Below, piece by piece: positions 8,515 through 16,794 of a stretch of DNA of 41,463 nt. The notes beneath the pieces are model-generated. The model was not told the origin of the DNA. It ran no database searches and saw nothing but the letters and a program-made list of their open reading frames with translations. Location of the stretch: positions 1 to 41,463 of the forward strand of contig JAGXFI010000022.1 of NCBI GenBank assembly GCA_024637305.1, read 5' to 3'. How positions within the stretch are numbered: position 1 is the stretch's first letter; the number at the start of each line of letters is the position of its first letter. The position numbers and the translations under genes were made by a program. Source of the DNA: Sulfitobacter sp. (GTDB lineage: Bacteria; Pseudomonadota; Alphaproteobacteria; Rhodobacterales; Rhodobacteraceae).

Positions 8515-11148
8515 TCAGGTCTTGGCCGCCTCTTTCAGTTTGTAGATCAAGTCGAGCGCGTCTCTGGGGCTTAGTTCGTCGGGCATGACCTGATCTATCA
8601 TCGTCTCTAAAGCTGAGGTTTTTATCGTTTTCGGCGGCGGTACCGGAGTCGCGGAAAATAGCGGTAGGTCGTCAATCAGCGTCTTTCTGGTCGCACCGCC
8701 TTCGCGCTCGCCTTTCTCCAATGCATCCAGGACGACACGTGCGCGGGCAATGACCGACGCGGGCAGACCAGCAAGCTGTGCGACCTGGACACCGTAAGAC
8801 CGGTCGGCCGCACCTTTGCGAACCTCGTGAAGGAAAATGACTTCGCCCTCCCATTCCTTGACCGCGACTGTCGCATTGTCGACGCCATCCAATTTGGCCG
8901 ACAGTGCGGTCATCTCATGGTAATGCGTGGCAAATAGCGCACGGGCGCGGTTGACATCATGCAGATGCTCAAGTGTGGCCCAAGCAATCGAGAGGCCGTC
9001 ATAAGTCGCTGTGCCGCGACCGATTTCATCAAGAATAACCAGCGCCCGGTCGTCAGCCTGATTGAGAATCGCAGCAGTTTCGACCATTTCCACCATGAAG
9101 GTCGAGCGTCCTCGCGCCAGATCATCGGACGCGCCGACGCGGCTGAAGAGTTGGCTGACCAGACCGATATGCGCCGATGTCGCCGGCACGTAGCTCCCCA
9201 TTTGCGCGATCAATGCGATCAGGGCATTCTGGCGCAGAAATGTAGATTTACCCGCCATATTCGGGCCGGTGAGCAGCCAGATTGCGGCACCCGTGTCAGC
9301 GGAGAGGTTGCAATCATTAGCAACAAACGGAGCGCCCGACTGCCGCGCAAGCGCTTGTTCCACAACCGGATGACGGCCCCCTTCAACCGCAAAAGCACGG
9401 GAGTTGTCCACGGCGGGCTTCACCCAGTTTTCGGATCGCGCAAGGTCTGCCAACGCACAGGTCACGTCGATTTCAGCAAGCGCGGCCGAAGCCGCAGCTA
9501 TTTGTCCAGCGGCATTGAGCACAGACTGGCGAAGTGTCTCGAACATCTGCTTTTCGAGTTCGATCGCATGGTTGCCGGCGTTGAGAATCCTCGTCTCCAA
9601 CCCTGATAGTTCGACGGTAGTAAAACGGACTTGGTTGGCCGTCGTCTGCCGATGAATGAAGGTTTCCGAGAAGGGCGCAGAAAGCATTTTTGCAGCGTGT
9701 GTGGTGGTGGTTTCGATGAAATATCCCAGGACGTTATTGTGCTTGATCTTCAGTGAATTGATGCCTGTGTCCACGATGAATTGCTGCTGCATCCCCGCGA
9801 TGACGCCACGGCCTTCGTCCCGCAGTTTGCGCGCCTCGTCGAGGTCCGTGTGGTGTCCTGGCGCAATGAAACCCCCATCACGCGCCATCAGCGGCGGGTC
9901 AGCTACGAGCGCTTGATCAAGCAACCCAATGATTTCATCATGCCCCTTCAGGTCCGACAATGCCTCGCGCAACAGATCAGGCAGATCTATGGGGTCAAGG
10001 CTATCGTGAAGTGACTTCGCCTCGGATAAGCCGTTGCGAATTGCCGCCAGATCGCGAGGGCCGCCGCGATCCAATGCCAGCCGCGATAGCGCGCGTTCAA
10101 GGTCGGGGACGTTGCGAAGACGGGTGCGCGTCTCATCTGCAAACCGCGGTGCCGTAAGCGCAAATTCAACAGCACCCAGCCGGCCTTGTATCGTCTCTAA
10201 TATGCGTGACGGGCTCGAAATGCGCCGTTCGAGCAATCGCGCACCGCCCGCTGTCGCGGTTCGGTCCATAACGGCCAATAGCGACCCTGTGCGCCCGCCG
10301 CTGAGTGCATGTGTCAGTTCCAGATTGCGCCGTGTCGCCGCGTCAATCTGTACGGCCTGCGCCTGTGCTTCTGCGACCGGGGGACGGAGCAGGGGCAGAT
10401 TGCCTTTCTGCGTGATCTCCAGATAGTCGATCAGCGCACCCATCGCTGAAATCTCTGCGCGATCGAAAGTTCCGAAGGCATCCAGCGATTTGACCCCGAA
10501 CAAGGCACAAATCCGCTTTTCGGCACCCGTGCTGTCAAAACTGGCACGCGAGAGCTCAGTAAGTGAAAGCGCGAATTCAGTCTCTAAATAGCGGTATTCT
10601 AGGCGATCTGGTTCCGGGATCAACAGTTCAGACGGTGAAAGCCGCGCCAATTCCGGCCCAAGTCGAACCAGCGGCAGCGCCATCACATGAAACGAACCGG
10701 TAGAGATATCTACCCAAGCCAGCGCGCCCTTGTCGCGGACTTCGGAGAAGGCGGCCAGGTAATTGTGGCTTCGTGCCTCCAACAGGGATTCTTCGGTCAG
10801 CGTGCCGGGCGTGACCAACCGCACCACATCGCGCTTGACCACTGATTTGGATCCGCGTTTCTTGGCTTCTGCCGGGCTTTCCATTTGCTCGCACACGGCG
10901 ACGCGAAAACCTTTGCGGATGAGGGTCAACAAATAGCCTTCGGCGGCATGGACCGGCACGCCGCACATCGGAATGTCTTCATCATTGTGCTTGCCGCGTT
11001 TCGTCAGGGCAATATCTAGCGCCGCCGCCGCCGCGACGGCATCGTCAAAGAACATCTCGTAAAAATCGCCCATCCGGTAGAAAAGCAGCGCGCCGCTATG
11101 CGCCTGCTTGATTTCAAGATACTGCGCCATCATTGGCGTTACGGTCAT
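8515..11148 (-). CDS. mutS: DNA mismatch repair protein MutS
   Basis: Recognises base mismatches and small loops and starts methyl-independent or MutL-dependent repair. The protein is 877 residues from the chosen ATG (MTVTPMMAQYLEIK, the usual family N-terminus); an in-frame extension of ten codons exists upstream. The mismatch-reading Phe-x-Glu is present in GDFYEMF (residues 29-31 FYE). The ATPase domain shows Walker A GPNMAGKS at about 628-635, then the DDLARGRSTFMVEM and VILDEIGRGTATYDG stretches and the THYHE motif. It stands alone on this strand, divergent from maeB. All key motifs are intact, so a functional repair protein is expected. Confidence 0.97.
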   Translation of the reverse strand: MTVTPMMAQYLEIKQAHSGALLFYRMGDFYEMFFDDAVAAAAALDIALTKRGKHNDEDIPMCGVPVHAAEGYLLTLIRKGFRVAVCEQMESPAEAKKRGSKSVVKRDVVRLVTPGTLTEESLLEARSHNYLAAFSEVRDKGALAWVDISTGSFHVMALPLVRLGPELARLSPSELLIPEPDRLEYRYLETEFALSLTELSRASFDSTGAEKRICALFGVKSLDAFGTFDRAEISAMGALIDYLEITQKGNLPLLRPPVAEAQAQAVQIDAATRRNLELTHALSGGRTGSLLAVMDRTATAGGARLLERRISSPSRILETIQGRLGAVEFALTAPRFADETRTRLRNVPDLERALSRLALDRGGPRDLAAIRNGLSEAKSLHDSLDPIDLPDLLREALSDLKGHDEIIGLLDQALVADPPLMARDGGFIAPGHHTDLDEARKLRDEGRGVIAGMQQQFIVDTGINSLKIKHNNVLGYFIETTTTHAAKMLSAPFSETFIHRQTTANQVRFTTVELSGLETRILNAGNHAIELEKQMFETLRQSVLNAAGQIAAASAALAEIDVTCALADLARSENWVKPAVDNSRAFAVEGGRHPVVEQALARQSGAPFVANDCNLSADTGAAIWLLTGPNMAGKSTFLRQNALIALIAQMGSYVPATSAHIGLVSQLFSRVGASDDLARGRSTFMVEMVETAAILNQADDRALVILDEIGRGTATYDGLSIAWATLEHLHDVNRARALFATHYHEMTALSAKLDGVDNATVAVKEWEGEVIFLHEVRKGAADRSYGVQVAQLAGLPASVIARARVVLDALEKGEREGGATRKTLIDDLPLFSATPVPPPKTIKTSALETMIDQVMPDELSPRDALDLIYKLKEAAKT

Positions 11149-11242
11149 GATAAAGCCCCCGGTAGTCTCGGGAGACAATACAAACGCCTGCAGCGGGGTG
11201 AAAGGCGAAACAAGGCATAGCTTGAGCGACCATACGCGCTAA

Positions 11243-11258
11243 GCTAAGACGGCTTAGC
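11243..11258. repeat. Inverted repeat in the maeB upstream region
   Basis: GCTAAG, ACGG, CTTAGC: a perfect 6-bp dyad with a 4-base centre, preceded by a further direct copy of GCTAA. It sits 21 bases before the maeB ATG and just before its AAGGA ribosome site, in the mutS-maeB divergent gap. Could be an operator or a small leader hairpin; no regulator can be named. Confidence 0.5.
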
Positions 11259-11279
11259 CCAGACGCGAAGGAAAACGCC

Positions 11280-13538
11280 ATGTCGAAGACCAAAGTCACC
11301 GCCGAAGAAGCGCTTGCCTTCCATTTGGAGCCTACGCCCGGGAAGTTCGAAATCACCGCAACTGTCCCGATGACGACGCAGCGTGACCTGAGCCTCGCGT
11401 ATTCTCCCGGTGTCGCGGTGCCCTGTGAGGCGATCGCGGAAAACCCCGAGGCCGCATACGATTATACCAACAAAGGTAACCTTGTCGCCGTGATCTCGAA
11501 CGGGACGGCTGTGCTGGGTCTGGGCAATCTCGGGGCGCTTGCGTCCAAGCCGGTGATGGAAGGAAAGGCCGTTCTGTTCAAACGCTTTGCCGACGTGAAC
11601 AGTATCGACATCGAGCTGGACACCGAAGATCCCGATGCCTTCTGCAATGCCGTGCGTCTGATGGGGCCGACCTTTGGTGGCATCAACCTGGAGGATATCA
11701 AGGCACCTGAATGTTTCATCATCGAGCAGCGGCTCAAGGAAGAGATGGACATCCCTGTCTTCCACGACGACCAACATGGCACGGCGGTTATCTGTGCGGC
11801 GGGGCTGATCAATGCGCTGCATCTGTCGGATAAGAAAATCGATGACGTGCGAATTGTCCTGAACGGGGCAGGGGCGGCAGGTATCGCGTGTCTTGAGTTG
11901 CTCAAGGCAATGGGTGCGCGCCATGAAAATTGCATCATGTGCGACACAAAGGGCGTTATTTTCCAGGGTCGGACCGAAGGTATGAACCAATGGAAATCAG
12001 CGCATGCGGTAAAGACCGAGCTGCGCAGTCTGGAAGATGCAATGAAGGGCGCGGATGTGTTCCTTGGCGTCAGTGTCAAAGGAGCGGTAAAACCGGCAAT
12101 GGTGGCGAGCATGGCGGATAACCCGGTGATTTTTGCCATGGCGAACCCCGATCCGGAAATCACGCCCGAAGAGGCGCATGAGGTTCGCATGGACGCCATC
12201 GTGGCGACGGGGCGCAGTGACTACCCTAATCAGGTCAACAACGTGTTGGGGTTTCCGTATCTCTTTCGGGGCGCGCTTGATATTCACGCTCGGGCGATCA
12301 ACGACGAAATGAAGATAGCCTGCGCACATGCTCTTGCGAATCTCGCACGCGAGGACGTGCCGGATGAAGTGGCGCTGGCCTATGGCCGCACTCTCTCATT
12401 CGGACGCGACTACATCATCCCGACGCCTTTCGACCCCAGGCTGATCCACCGAATCCCGCCCGCCGTTGCCCGAGCAGGCATGGACACCGGTGCGGCGAGA
12501 CGGCCGATCATCGACATGGACGCCTATGAACTATCGCTGAAATCGCGGATGGATCCGACGGCAAGCATCTTGCGCGGCATCAATGCGCGGGCGCGCGCCA
12601 ATCAGGCCCGGATGATCTTTGCAGAAGGGGACGACCCCAAAGTGCTTCGTGCTGCCGTGATGTATCAGCGCGCCGGTTTGGGTATGGCGCTGGTCATCGG
12701 GCGGGAGGACGACGTGCGCGCCAAGCTGGATGCGGCAGGGCTCGGAGACGCGGCCCGCGAGTTGGAGGTGGTAAATGCGGCCAACACGCAGCATCTAGAA
12801 ACCTATAAAACATTTCTTTACAATCGCTTGCAGCGCAAGGGTTTCGACGCCAAGGATGTTCACCGGCTTGCAGCGCGGGACCGTCATGTCTTTGGCGCGC
12901 TCATGCTGGCGCATGGACATGGTGACGGATTGGTCACGGGTGCCACGCGTAAATCGGCGCATGTGATGGATCAGATCAACCATGTATTTGACGCGAAGGC
13001 TGAACATGGTGCCGCAGGGATCACTGCGATCTTGCATAAAGGCCGGATTGTCTTCATCGGCGACACGCTGGTCCACGAATGGCCCGAGGCCGAGGATCTG
13101 GCTAACATCGCCGAGGCCGGCGCGCGCGTGGTGCGGCATCTGGGGCTTGAGCCGCGCGTCGCTTTCGTCAGTTTTTCGACATTCGGCTACCCCGTCTCCG
13201 AGCGTGCGGAAAAGATGCATCTTGCGCCAAAGGTTTTGGATGCGCGCGGCGTCGACTTTGAATATGAGGGCGAAATGACCGTGGACGTCGCATTGAATGC
13301 GCGCAGCCAGGCGAATTACCCCTTCTCAAGGCTGACGGGTCCAGCGAACATTCTTGTGGTTCCGGCGCGCCATTCCGCCAGCATTTCGGTAAAGCTGATG
13401 CAGGAAATGGCAGGCGCGACGGTCATCGGTCCGATCCTCACAGGGCTGGACAAGTCGATCCAGATTGCTTCGTCAACGTCGACAGCGAATGATATTCTGA
13501 ACATGGCAGTGCTTGCGGCCAGCAAGGTTGGCGAATGA
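11280..13538 (+). CDS. maeB: NADP-dependent malic enzyme (malic domain plus phosphotransacetylase-like domain)
   Basis: Oxidative decarboxylation of malate to pyruvate, giving NADPH. The 752-residue product is the large MaeB form. Residues 1 to about 430 are the malic enzyme, with SLAYSPGVA near 38-46, FHDDQHGTA at 161-169 and a dinucleotide-binding GAGAAG. Residues from about 440 to the end resemble phosphate acetyl/butyryltransferases (AEGDDPKVLRAA, LMLAHGHGDGLVTGATR), a domain that is regulatory in characterised MaeB enzymes. AAGGA lies seven bases before the ATG. The stop overlaps the start of the sugar-kinase gene (ATGA), an unexpected operon partner. Confidence 0.95.
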   Translation: MSKTKVTAEEALAFHLEPTPGKFEITATVPMTTQRDLSLAYSPGVAVPCEAIAENPEAAYDYTNKGNLVAVISNGTAVLGLGNLGALASKPVMEGKAVLFKRFADVNSIDIELDTEDPDAFCNAVRLMGPTFGGINLEDIKAPECFIIEQRLKEEMDIPVFHDDQHGTAVICAAGLINALHLSDKKIDDVRIVLNGAGAAGIACLELLKAMGARHENCIMCDTKGVIFQGRTEGMNQWKSAHAVKTELRSLEDAMKGADVFLGVSVKGAVKPAMVASMADNPVIFAMANPDPEITPEEAHEVRMDAIVATGRSDYPNQVNNVLGFPYLFRGALDIHARAINDEMKIACAHALANLAREDVPDEVALAYGRTLSFGRDYIIPTPFDPRLIHRIPPAVARAGMDTGAARRPIIDMDAYELSLKSRMDPTASILRGINARARANQARMIFAEGDDPKVLRAAVMYQRAGLGMALVIGREDDVRAKLDAAGLGDAARELEVVNAANTQHLETYKTFLYNRLQRKGFDAKDVHRLAARDRHVFGALMLAHGHGDGLVTGATRKSAHVMDQINHVFDAKAEHGAAGITAILHKGRIVFIGDTLVHEWPEAEDLANIAEAGARVVRHLGLEPRVAFVSFSTFGYPVSERAEKMHLAPKVLDARGVDFEYEGEMTVDVALNARSQANYPFSRLTGPANILVVPARHSASISVKLMQEMAGATVIGPILTGLDKSIQIASSTSTANDILNMAVLAASKVGE

Positions 13539-14398
13539 TCTGGAATCTCGGTTCTATCAACATCGACAATTTCTATGGGCTCAGCCATCTGCCGCAACCG
13601 GGAGAAACTCTGGCCGCGCACAGCTACCGGCAAGGGCTAGGCGGCAAGGGTGCCAACATGTCGATCGCAGCCGCCCGGGCCGCTGCGCGCGTGATGCACA
13701 TTGGTGCCGTCGGACCCGAGGGCGGCTGGACCGTCAACCGCCTTTTGGAATACGGGGTCGAGACGGGTCATATTGCGCAAATAGATGTGTCCACGGGACA
13801 TGCGAACATTGCAGTCGATCAGTCGGGGGAAAACAGCATCATTCTGTTCACAGGTGCGAACGGGGCCATCACAGAATCCATGATCGGCGCAGCCTTGGCG
13901 GAGGCGTCGCCGGGCGATTTCCTGATGATGCAGAACGAAACGAACGGTCAACCTTTCTCCGCCCGCACAGCCAAGGCCCTGAGCCTGCGCGTTGCCTACG
14001 CTGCGGCACCTTTTTCGCCTGAAGCGGTGGCGGAGGTGATCGAGAGCATTGATCTCATGGTCCTCAACGCCGTCGAAGCTGCTCAGCTGGAAGCGACGAC
14101 GGGGCTGAGTATTGGCGATCTTGGCGTCGAGGACGTGATCGTCACCTTGGGGTCCAAGGGCTGCAAGTGGGTTTCTCATACGGTCGAAAAAGTCTTTGAC
14201 GCCTACCCGGCGGAGGCGGTCGACACCACCGGGGCCGGCGATACTTTCGCCGGATATCTTGTCGCAGCGCTTGATCGCGGCATTGCGATGGAAGACGCAA
14301 TCGATCTCGCCCAAAAGGCGGGCGCGCTCATGGTATCACGCCACGGCACCGGGGACGTTATACCGGACCTCAAAGAAATCCAGGATCATTTCGGTTAG
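13535..14398 (+). CDS. PfkB-family carbohydrate kinase (ribokinase-like)
   Basis: ATP-dependent sugar or nucleoside kinase of the ribokinase fold, 287 residues. It shows the glycine pair GGKGAN (36-41) of the N-terminal substrate region, the NxxE magnesium motif (N178, E181) and the anion-hole/catalytic-base motif TTGAGDTF with D236. Overall it resembles ribokinase most, but the N-terminus is short and the substrate cannot be read from sequence. ATG overlaps the maeB stop, so translation is coupled to malic enzyme. The stop shares TTAG with the convergent msrA stop. Confidence 0.88.
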   Translation: MIWNLGSINIDNFYGLSHLPQPGETLAAHSYRQGLGGKGANMSIAAARAAARVMHIGAVGPEGGWTVNRLLEYGVETGHIAQIDVSTGHANIAVDQSGENSIILFTGANGAITESMIGAALAEASPGDFLMMQNETNGQPFSARTAKALSLRVAYAAAPFSPEAVAEVIESIDLMVLNAVEAAQLEATTGLSIGDLGVEDVIVTLGSKGCKWVSHTVEKVFDAYPAEAVDTTGAGDTFAGYLVAALDRGIAMEDAIDLAQKAGALMVSRHGTGDVIPDLKEIQDHFG

Positions 14399-15051
14399 CC
14401 TGCAAAGGGCGCGTCGCTTCCCCAAAGCTCTTTGACGCGCGCATCACGGCCACAGGCGTCTCGGTAGGCTTTGTACGCGGAGGCTTGGCTTTTTGGACCG
14501 AACCGCGTCAGCACAAGCTTGCCGCCTTTGTGATAGTCCTGATGATATTCATCCGCCGGCCAGAATTCGTCTGCCGCGAGGATCGGTGTCACGATTTCCT
14601 GGCCCAATGCGCTCTGCGCATCGGCCTTGGCCTTCTGCGCAGCGGCTTTTTGGTCGCTTGTCGCAAAAACAGCGCTTCGATAGCTTTCTCCGCGGTCACA
14701 GAATTGGCCACCCGCATCCGTGGGATCAATGGAGCGGAAGAACAGATTTAGAAGCGTATCTGCACTCACAACATCCGGGTCAAAGGTAATTTCAACCGCC
14801 TCATAGTGACCTGTTCCGCCGCCGGTGACTTGCTTGTAGGTAGGGTTTTTCACCGTACCACCGGCAAACCCGGAAACGGCTTGCTTGACGCCCCTTACCT
14901 TTTCAAAATCCGCTTCAACGCACCAGAAACACCCACCAGCAAGGGTAAGGGTTTCAAGCTCCGCAGCATTCGCCTGTTTTCCCTGAGCGAACAGGCCAAC
15001 CACGATCAGCCCGGCCAGCGCAAACATCTTTAGATTGGTTGATCTGAACAT
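14395..15051 (-). CDS. msrA: Exported peptide methionine sulfoxide reductase MsrA
   Basis: Reduces methionine-S-sulfoxide in proteins. The product is 218 residues from MFRSTNLK. A hydrophobic stretch with an alanine-rich cleavage-like site (about 1-30) indicates a signal peptide, so repair would act in the periplasm; the frame is open further upstream but the signal peptide and the GGGAG ribosome site support this start. The catalytic motif GGCFWC has C41 as nucleophile; GHYEAVEITFDP, YRSAVFAT and HQDYHKG follow, and a C-terminal cysteine in RDACGRDAR could resolve the sulfenic acid. No MsrB is adjacent. Confidence 0.94.
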   Translation of the reverse strand: MFRSTNLKMFALAGLIVVGLFAQGKQANAAELETLTLAGGCFWCVEADFEKVRGVKQAVSGFAGGTVKNPTYKQVTGGGTGHYEAVEITFDPDVVSADTLLNLFFRSIDPTDAGGQFCDRGESYRSAVFATSDQKAAAQKAKADAQSALGQEIVTPILAADEFWPADEYHQDYHKGGKLVLTRFGPKSQASAYKAYRDACGRDARVKELWGSDAPFAG

Positions 15052-15140
15052 TTCAAGTCTCCCTTTGTTTTTGATCGTGTACCTACTCCAGACGTAGCGC
15101 AATATTTCAAACTCCAATGTAACGCGCTGGTGAAGGCAGT

Positions 15141-15164
15141 TTACCGCTTGGCACCGATCGGTAA
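15141..15164. repeat. Dyad (operator-like) upstream of the class IV aminotransferase
   Basis: TTACCG (15141-15146) and CGGTAA (15159-15164) form an inverted repeat with a 12-base centre; the right half also lies in a perfect 10-bp palindrome ACCGATCGGT (15153-15162). The dyad overlaps the candidate -35 element at 15148-15153, the place expected for a repressor site. Confidence 0.4.
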
Positions 15165-15176
15165 CATTTCTAGCGT
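15148..15176 (+). promoter_or_regulatory. Candidate promoter for the aminotransferase/sulfotransferase-like pair
   Basis: TTGGCA (15148-15153), 17 bases, TAGCGT (15171-15176). The -35 match is good and the -10 is weak. A GGAGGG ribosome site (15188-15193) and ATG 15200 follow at normal distance. Confidence 0.35.
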
Positions 15177-15199
15177 TCACACGAACCGGAGGGCGCAAT

Positions 15200-16105
15200 A
15201 TGGACCATGTCACAACACATCAGGCTGAAGACGATGATCGCAATGAGGCGATCCTGATCTGGCTGAACGGAAAACTGGTGCCGAAAGCGCAGGCTGTGGT
15301 CAGCGTGTATGATAGCGGCTTTATGCTGGGCGACGGCATCTGGGAAGGTCTACGACTGTACAACGGGGTCTGGGCGTTCATGCATGAACATATGGACCGT
15401 CTGTTCGAGGCCGCGAAAGCGATTGATCTGGACATCGGAATGACGCGGGATCAGGTCGTTTCTGCCTTGTTGGAGACACAAAAAGCCAACGGGATGACAA
15501 CTGATGCCCATGCGCGACTGATGGTGACCCGAGGTGTAAAGACGCGGCCGTTCCAGCATCCGTCATTATCGAAGCAAGGGCCGACAGTAACCATAATCAT
15601 GGAACATTCCCGCCCCAGCATCCCGCGTCCAATCCGGCTTGCCACAGTACCCCATTTACGGGGTTTGCCCATGACGCAGGATCCCAAGTTGAATAGTCAT
15701 TCCAAGCTCAATTGCATTCTGGCGTGTATCGCTGCCGAAAAAGCAGGCGCGGACGAGGCGCTGATGTTGGACGTGCATGGCTTCGTCAATACGACCAACG
15801 CGTGCAATTTCTTTATTGTCCGAAAAGGCGCTGTCTGGACCAGTACCGGCGATTATTGCATGAACGGAATCACCCGGCAGAAGGTGATCGATCTTTGCCG
15901 CAGCAACGATATCCCGGTGTTTGAACGGAACTATTCACTGGTCGATACTTACGGCGCGGATGAGGCATTTCTGACAGGTACATTTGGCGCACAAACTCCG
16001 GTCGCGTCAGTAGATGGCCGCCAGATCGGAACAGGCCAAATGGGTCCGGTGACAGAACGCTTGCGCAGTCTCTACAAAGCGCTTGTTCCTGAGCAGGCGA
16101 ATTGA
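15200..16105 (+). CDS. Class IV (branched-chain/D-amino acid type) PLP aminotransferase with an atypical cofactor site
   Basis: 301-residue member of fold-type IV PLP enzymes, the family of IlvE, D-amino acid aminotransferase and PabC. It has the N-terminal WLNGKLVP and YDSGFMLGDGIWEGLRLY segment, the probable Schiff-base lysine K169 in LNSHSKLN, and GITRQKVIDL after residue 223. The glutamate that contacts the pyridine nitrogen in IlvE-like enzymes sits five residues before the Asn of the NxF motif; here that position is T198 (GFVNTTNACNFF). Substrate is therefore unclear. GGAGGG lies six bases before ATG. The stop overlaps the ATG of the sulfotransferase-like gene (TGATG), so the two form one unit. 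Confidence 0.88.
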   Translation: MDHVTTHQAEDDDRNEAILIWLNGKLVPKAQAVVSVYDSGFMLGDGIWEGLRLYNGVWAFMHEHMDRLFEAAKAIDLDIGMTRDQVVSALLETQKANGMTTDAHARLMVTRGVKTRPFQHPSLSKQGPTVTIIMEHSRPSIPRPIRLATVPHLRGLPMTQDPKLNSHSKLNCILACIAAEKAGADEALMLDVHGFVNTTNACNFFIVRKGAVWTSTGDYCMNGITRQKVIDLCRSNDIPVFERNYSLVDTYGADEAFLTGTFGAQTPVASVDGRQIGTGQMGPVTERLRSLYKALVPEQAN

Positions 16106-16794
16106 TGCGGATCGCGATGTGGTCTGGCCCGCGCAACCTGAGCACGGCTTTGATGTACAGTTTCGGCACGCGCAGCGACTTTGCCGTCTTGGACGAGCCG
16201 TTTTACGCAGCCTATCTGAAAGAATCCGGTGCCGAACATCCCATGCGGGACGAAATATTGGCCAGACATGAAGCCGAACCGAACAAGGTAGCCGCGATCT
16301 GTCGCGGACGCGGCACGCCGCATCTTTATATGAAGCATATGCCACATCATATGCTGGAAGGATTTCCGATAGATTGGGCAGAAGACTGCGTTAACATCCA
16401 TCTGATCCGCCATCCTGTGCGCGTTGTCGCCAGCTATGCAGCCAAACGCGAAGCGCCTGTTTTGGCTGATCTGGGCTATGTTCAGCAGGCCAGATTATTT
16501 GATCTGATAGGGGGGTTGGTGATCGACAGTGCGAACATCCGCGATGACCCCATGGGCGCGTTGACCCGACTTTGCGATGCGATTGATTTGCCGTTTGATC
16601 CGGCAATGTTGTCCTGGGCTGCCGGTCCGCGCGCAGAGGATGGCGTTTGGGCCGATCATTGGTATGGGTCGGTTCACCGCAGCACCGGCTTCGCCGGGCC
16701 AGAGGGTGAATTGCCCTTATTAGAGCCTGATATGAAGGCACTGGCCGCGCAAGCGATGCCCTATTACGAGCAACTTGCGCGGCACCGGACCTAG
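16105..16794 (+). CDS. Sulfotransferase-like P-loop protein
   Basis: 229 residues. The N-terminal [17 protein letters not shown] resembles the 5'-phosphosulfate (PAPS) loop of sulfotransferases (residues 7-17), DEPFY follows at 30-34, and [12 protein letters not shown] (100-111) resembles the 3'-phosphate-binding motif. No signal peptide or membrane segment. The ATG is inside the TGATG overlap with the aminotransferase stop, so the products are probably made together. Activity on a sulfonate or phosphate donor is inference; the acceptor is unknown. From memory, plant proteins labelled branched-chain aminotransferase-like fuse a similar P-loop domain to a class IV aminotransferase, which would support a joint function. 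The stop shares CTAG with argG. Confidence 0.75.
   Translation: MRIAMWSGPRNLSTALMYSFGTRSDFAVLDEPFYAAYLKESGAEHPMRDEILARHEAEPNKVAAICRGRGTPHLYMKHMPHHMLEGFPIDWAEDCVNIHLIRHPVRVVASYAAKREAPVLADLGYVQQARLFDLIGGLVIDSANIRDDPMGALTRLCDAIDLPFDPAMLSWAAGPRAEDGVWADHWYGSVHRSTGFAGPEGELPLLEPDMKALAAQAMPYYEQLARHRT

Noticed and set aside
8470-8520. Imperfect dyad CCTGATC/GGTCAGG between grpE and mutS
   Set aside because: Only five solid pairs, mismatches and no T-run; not counted as a terminator.
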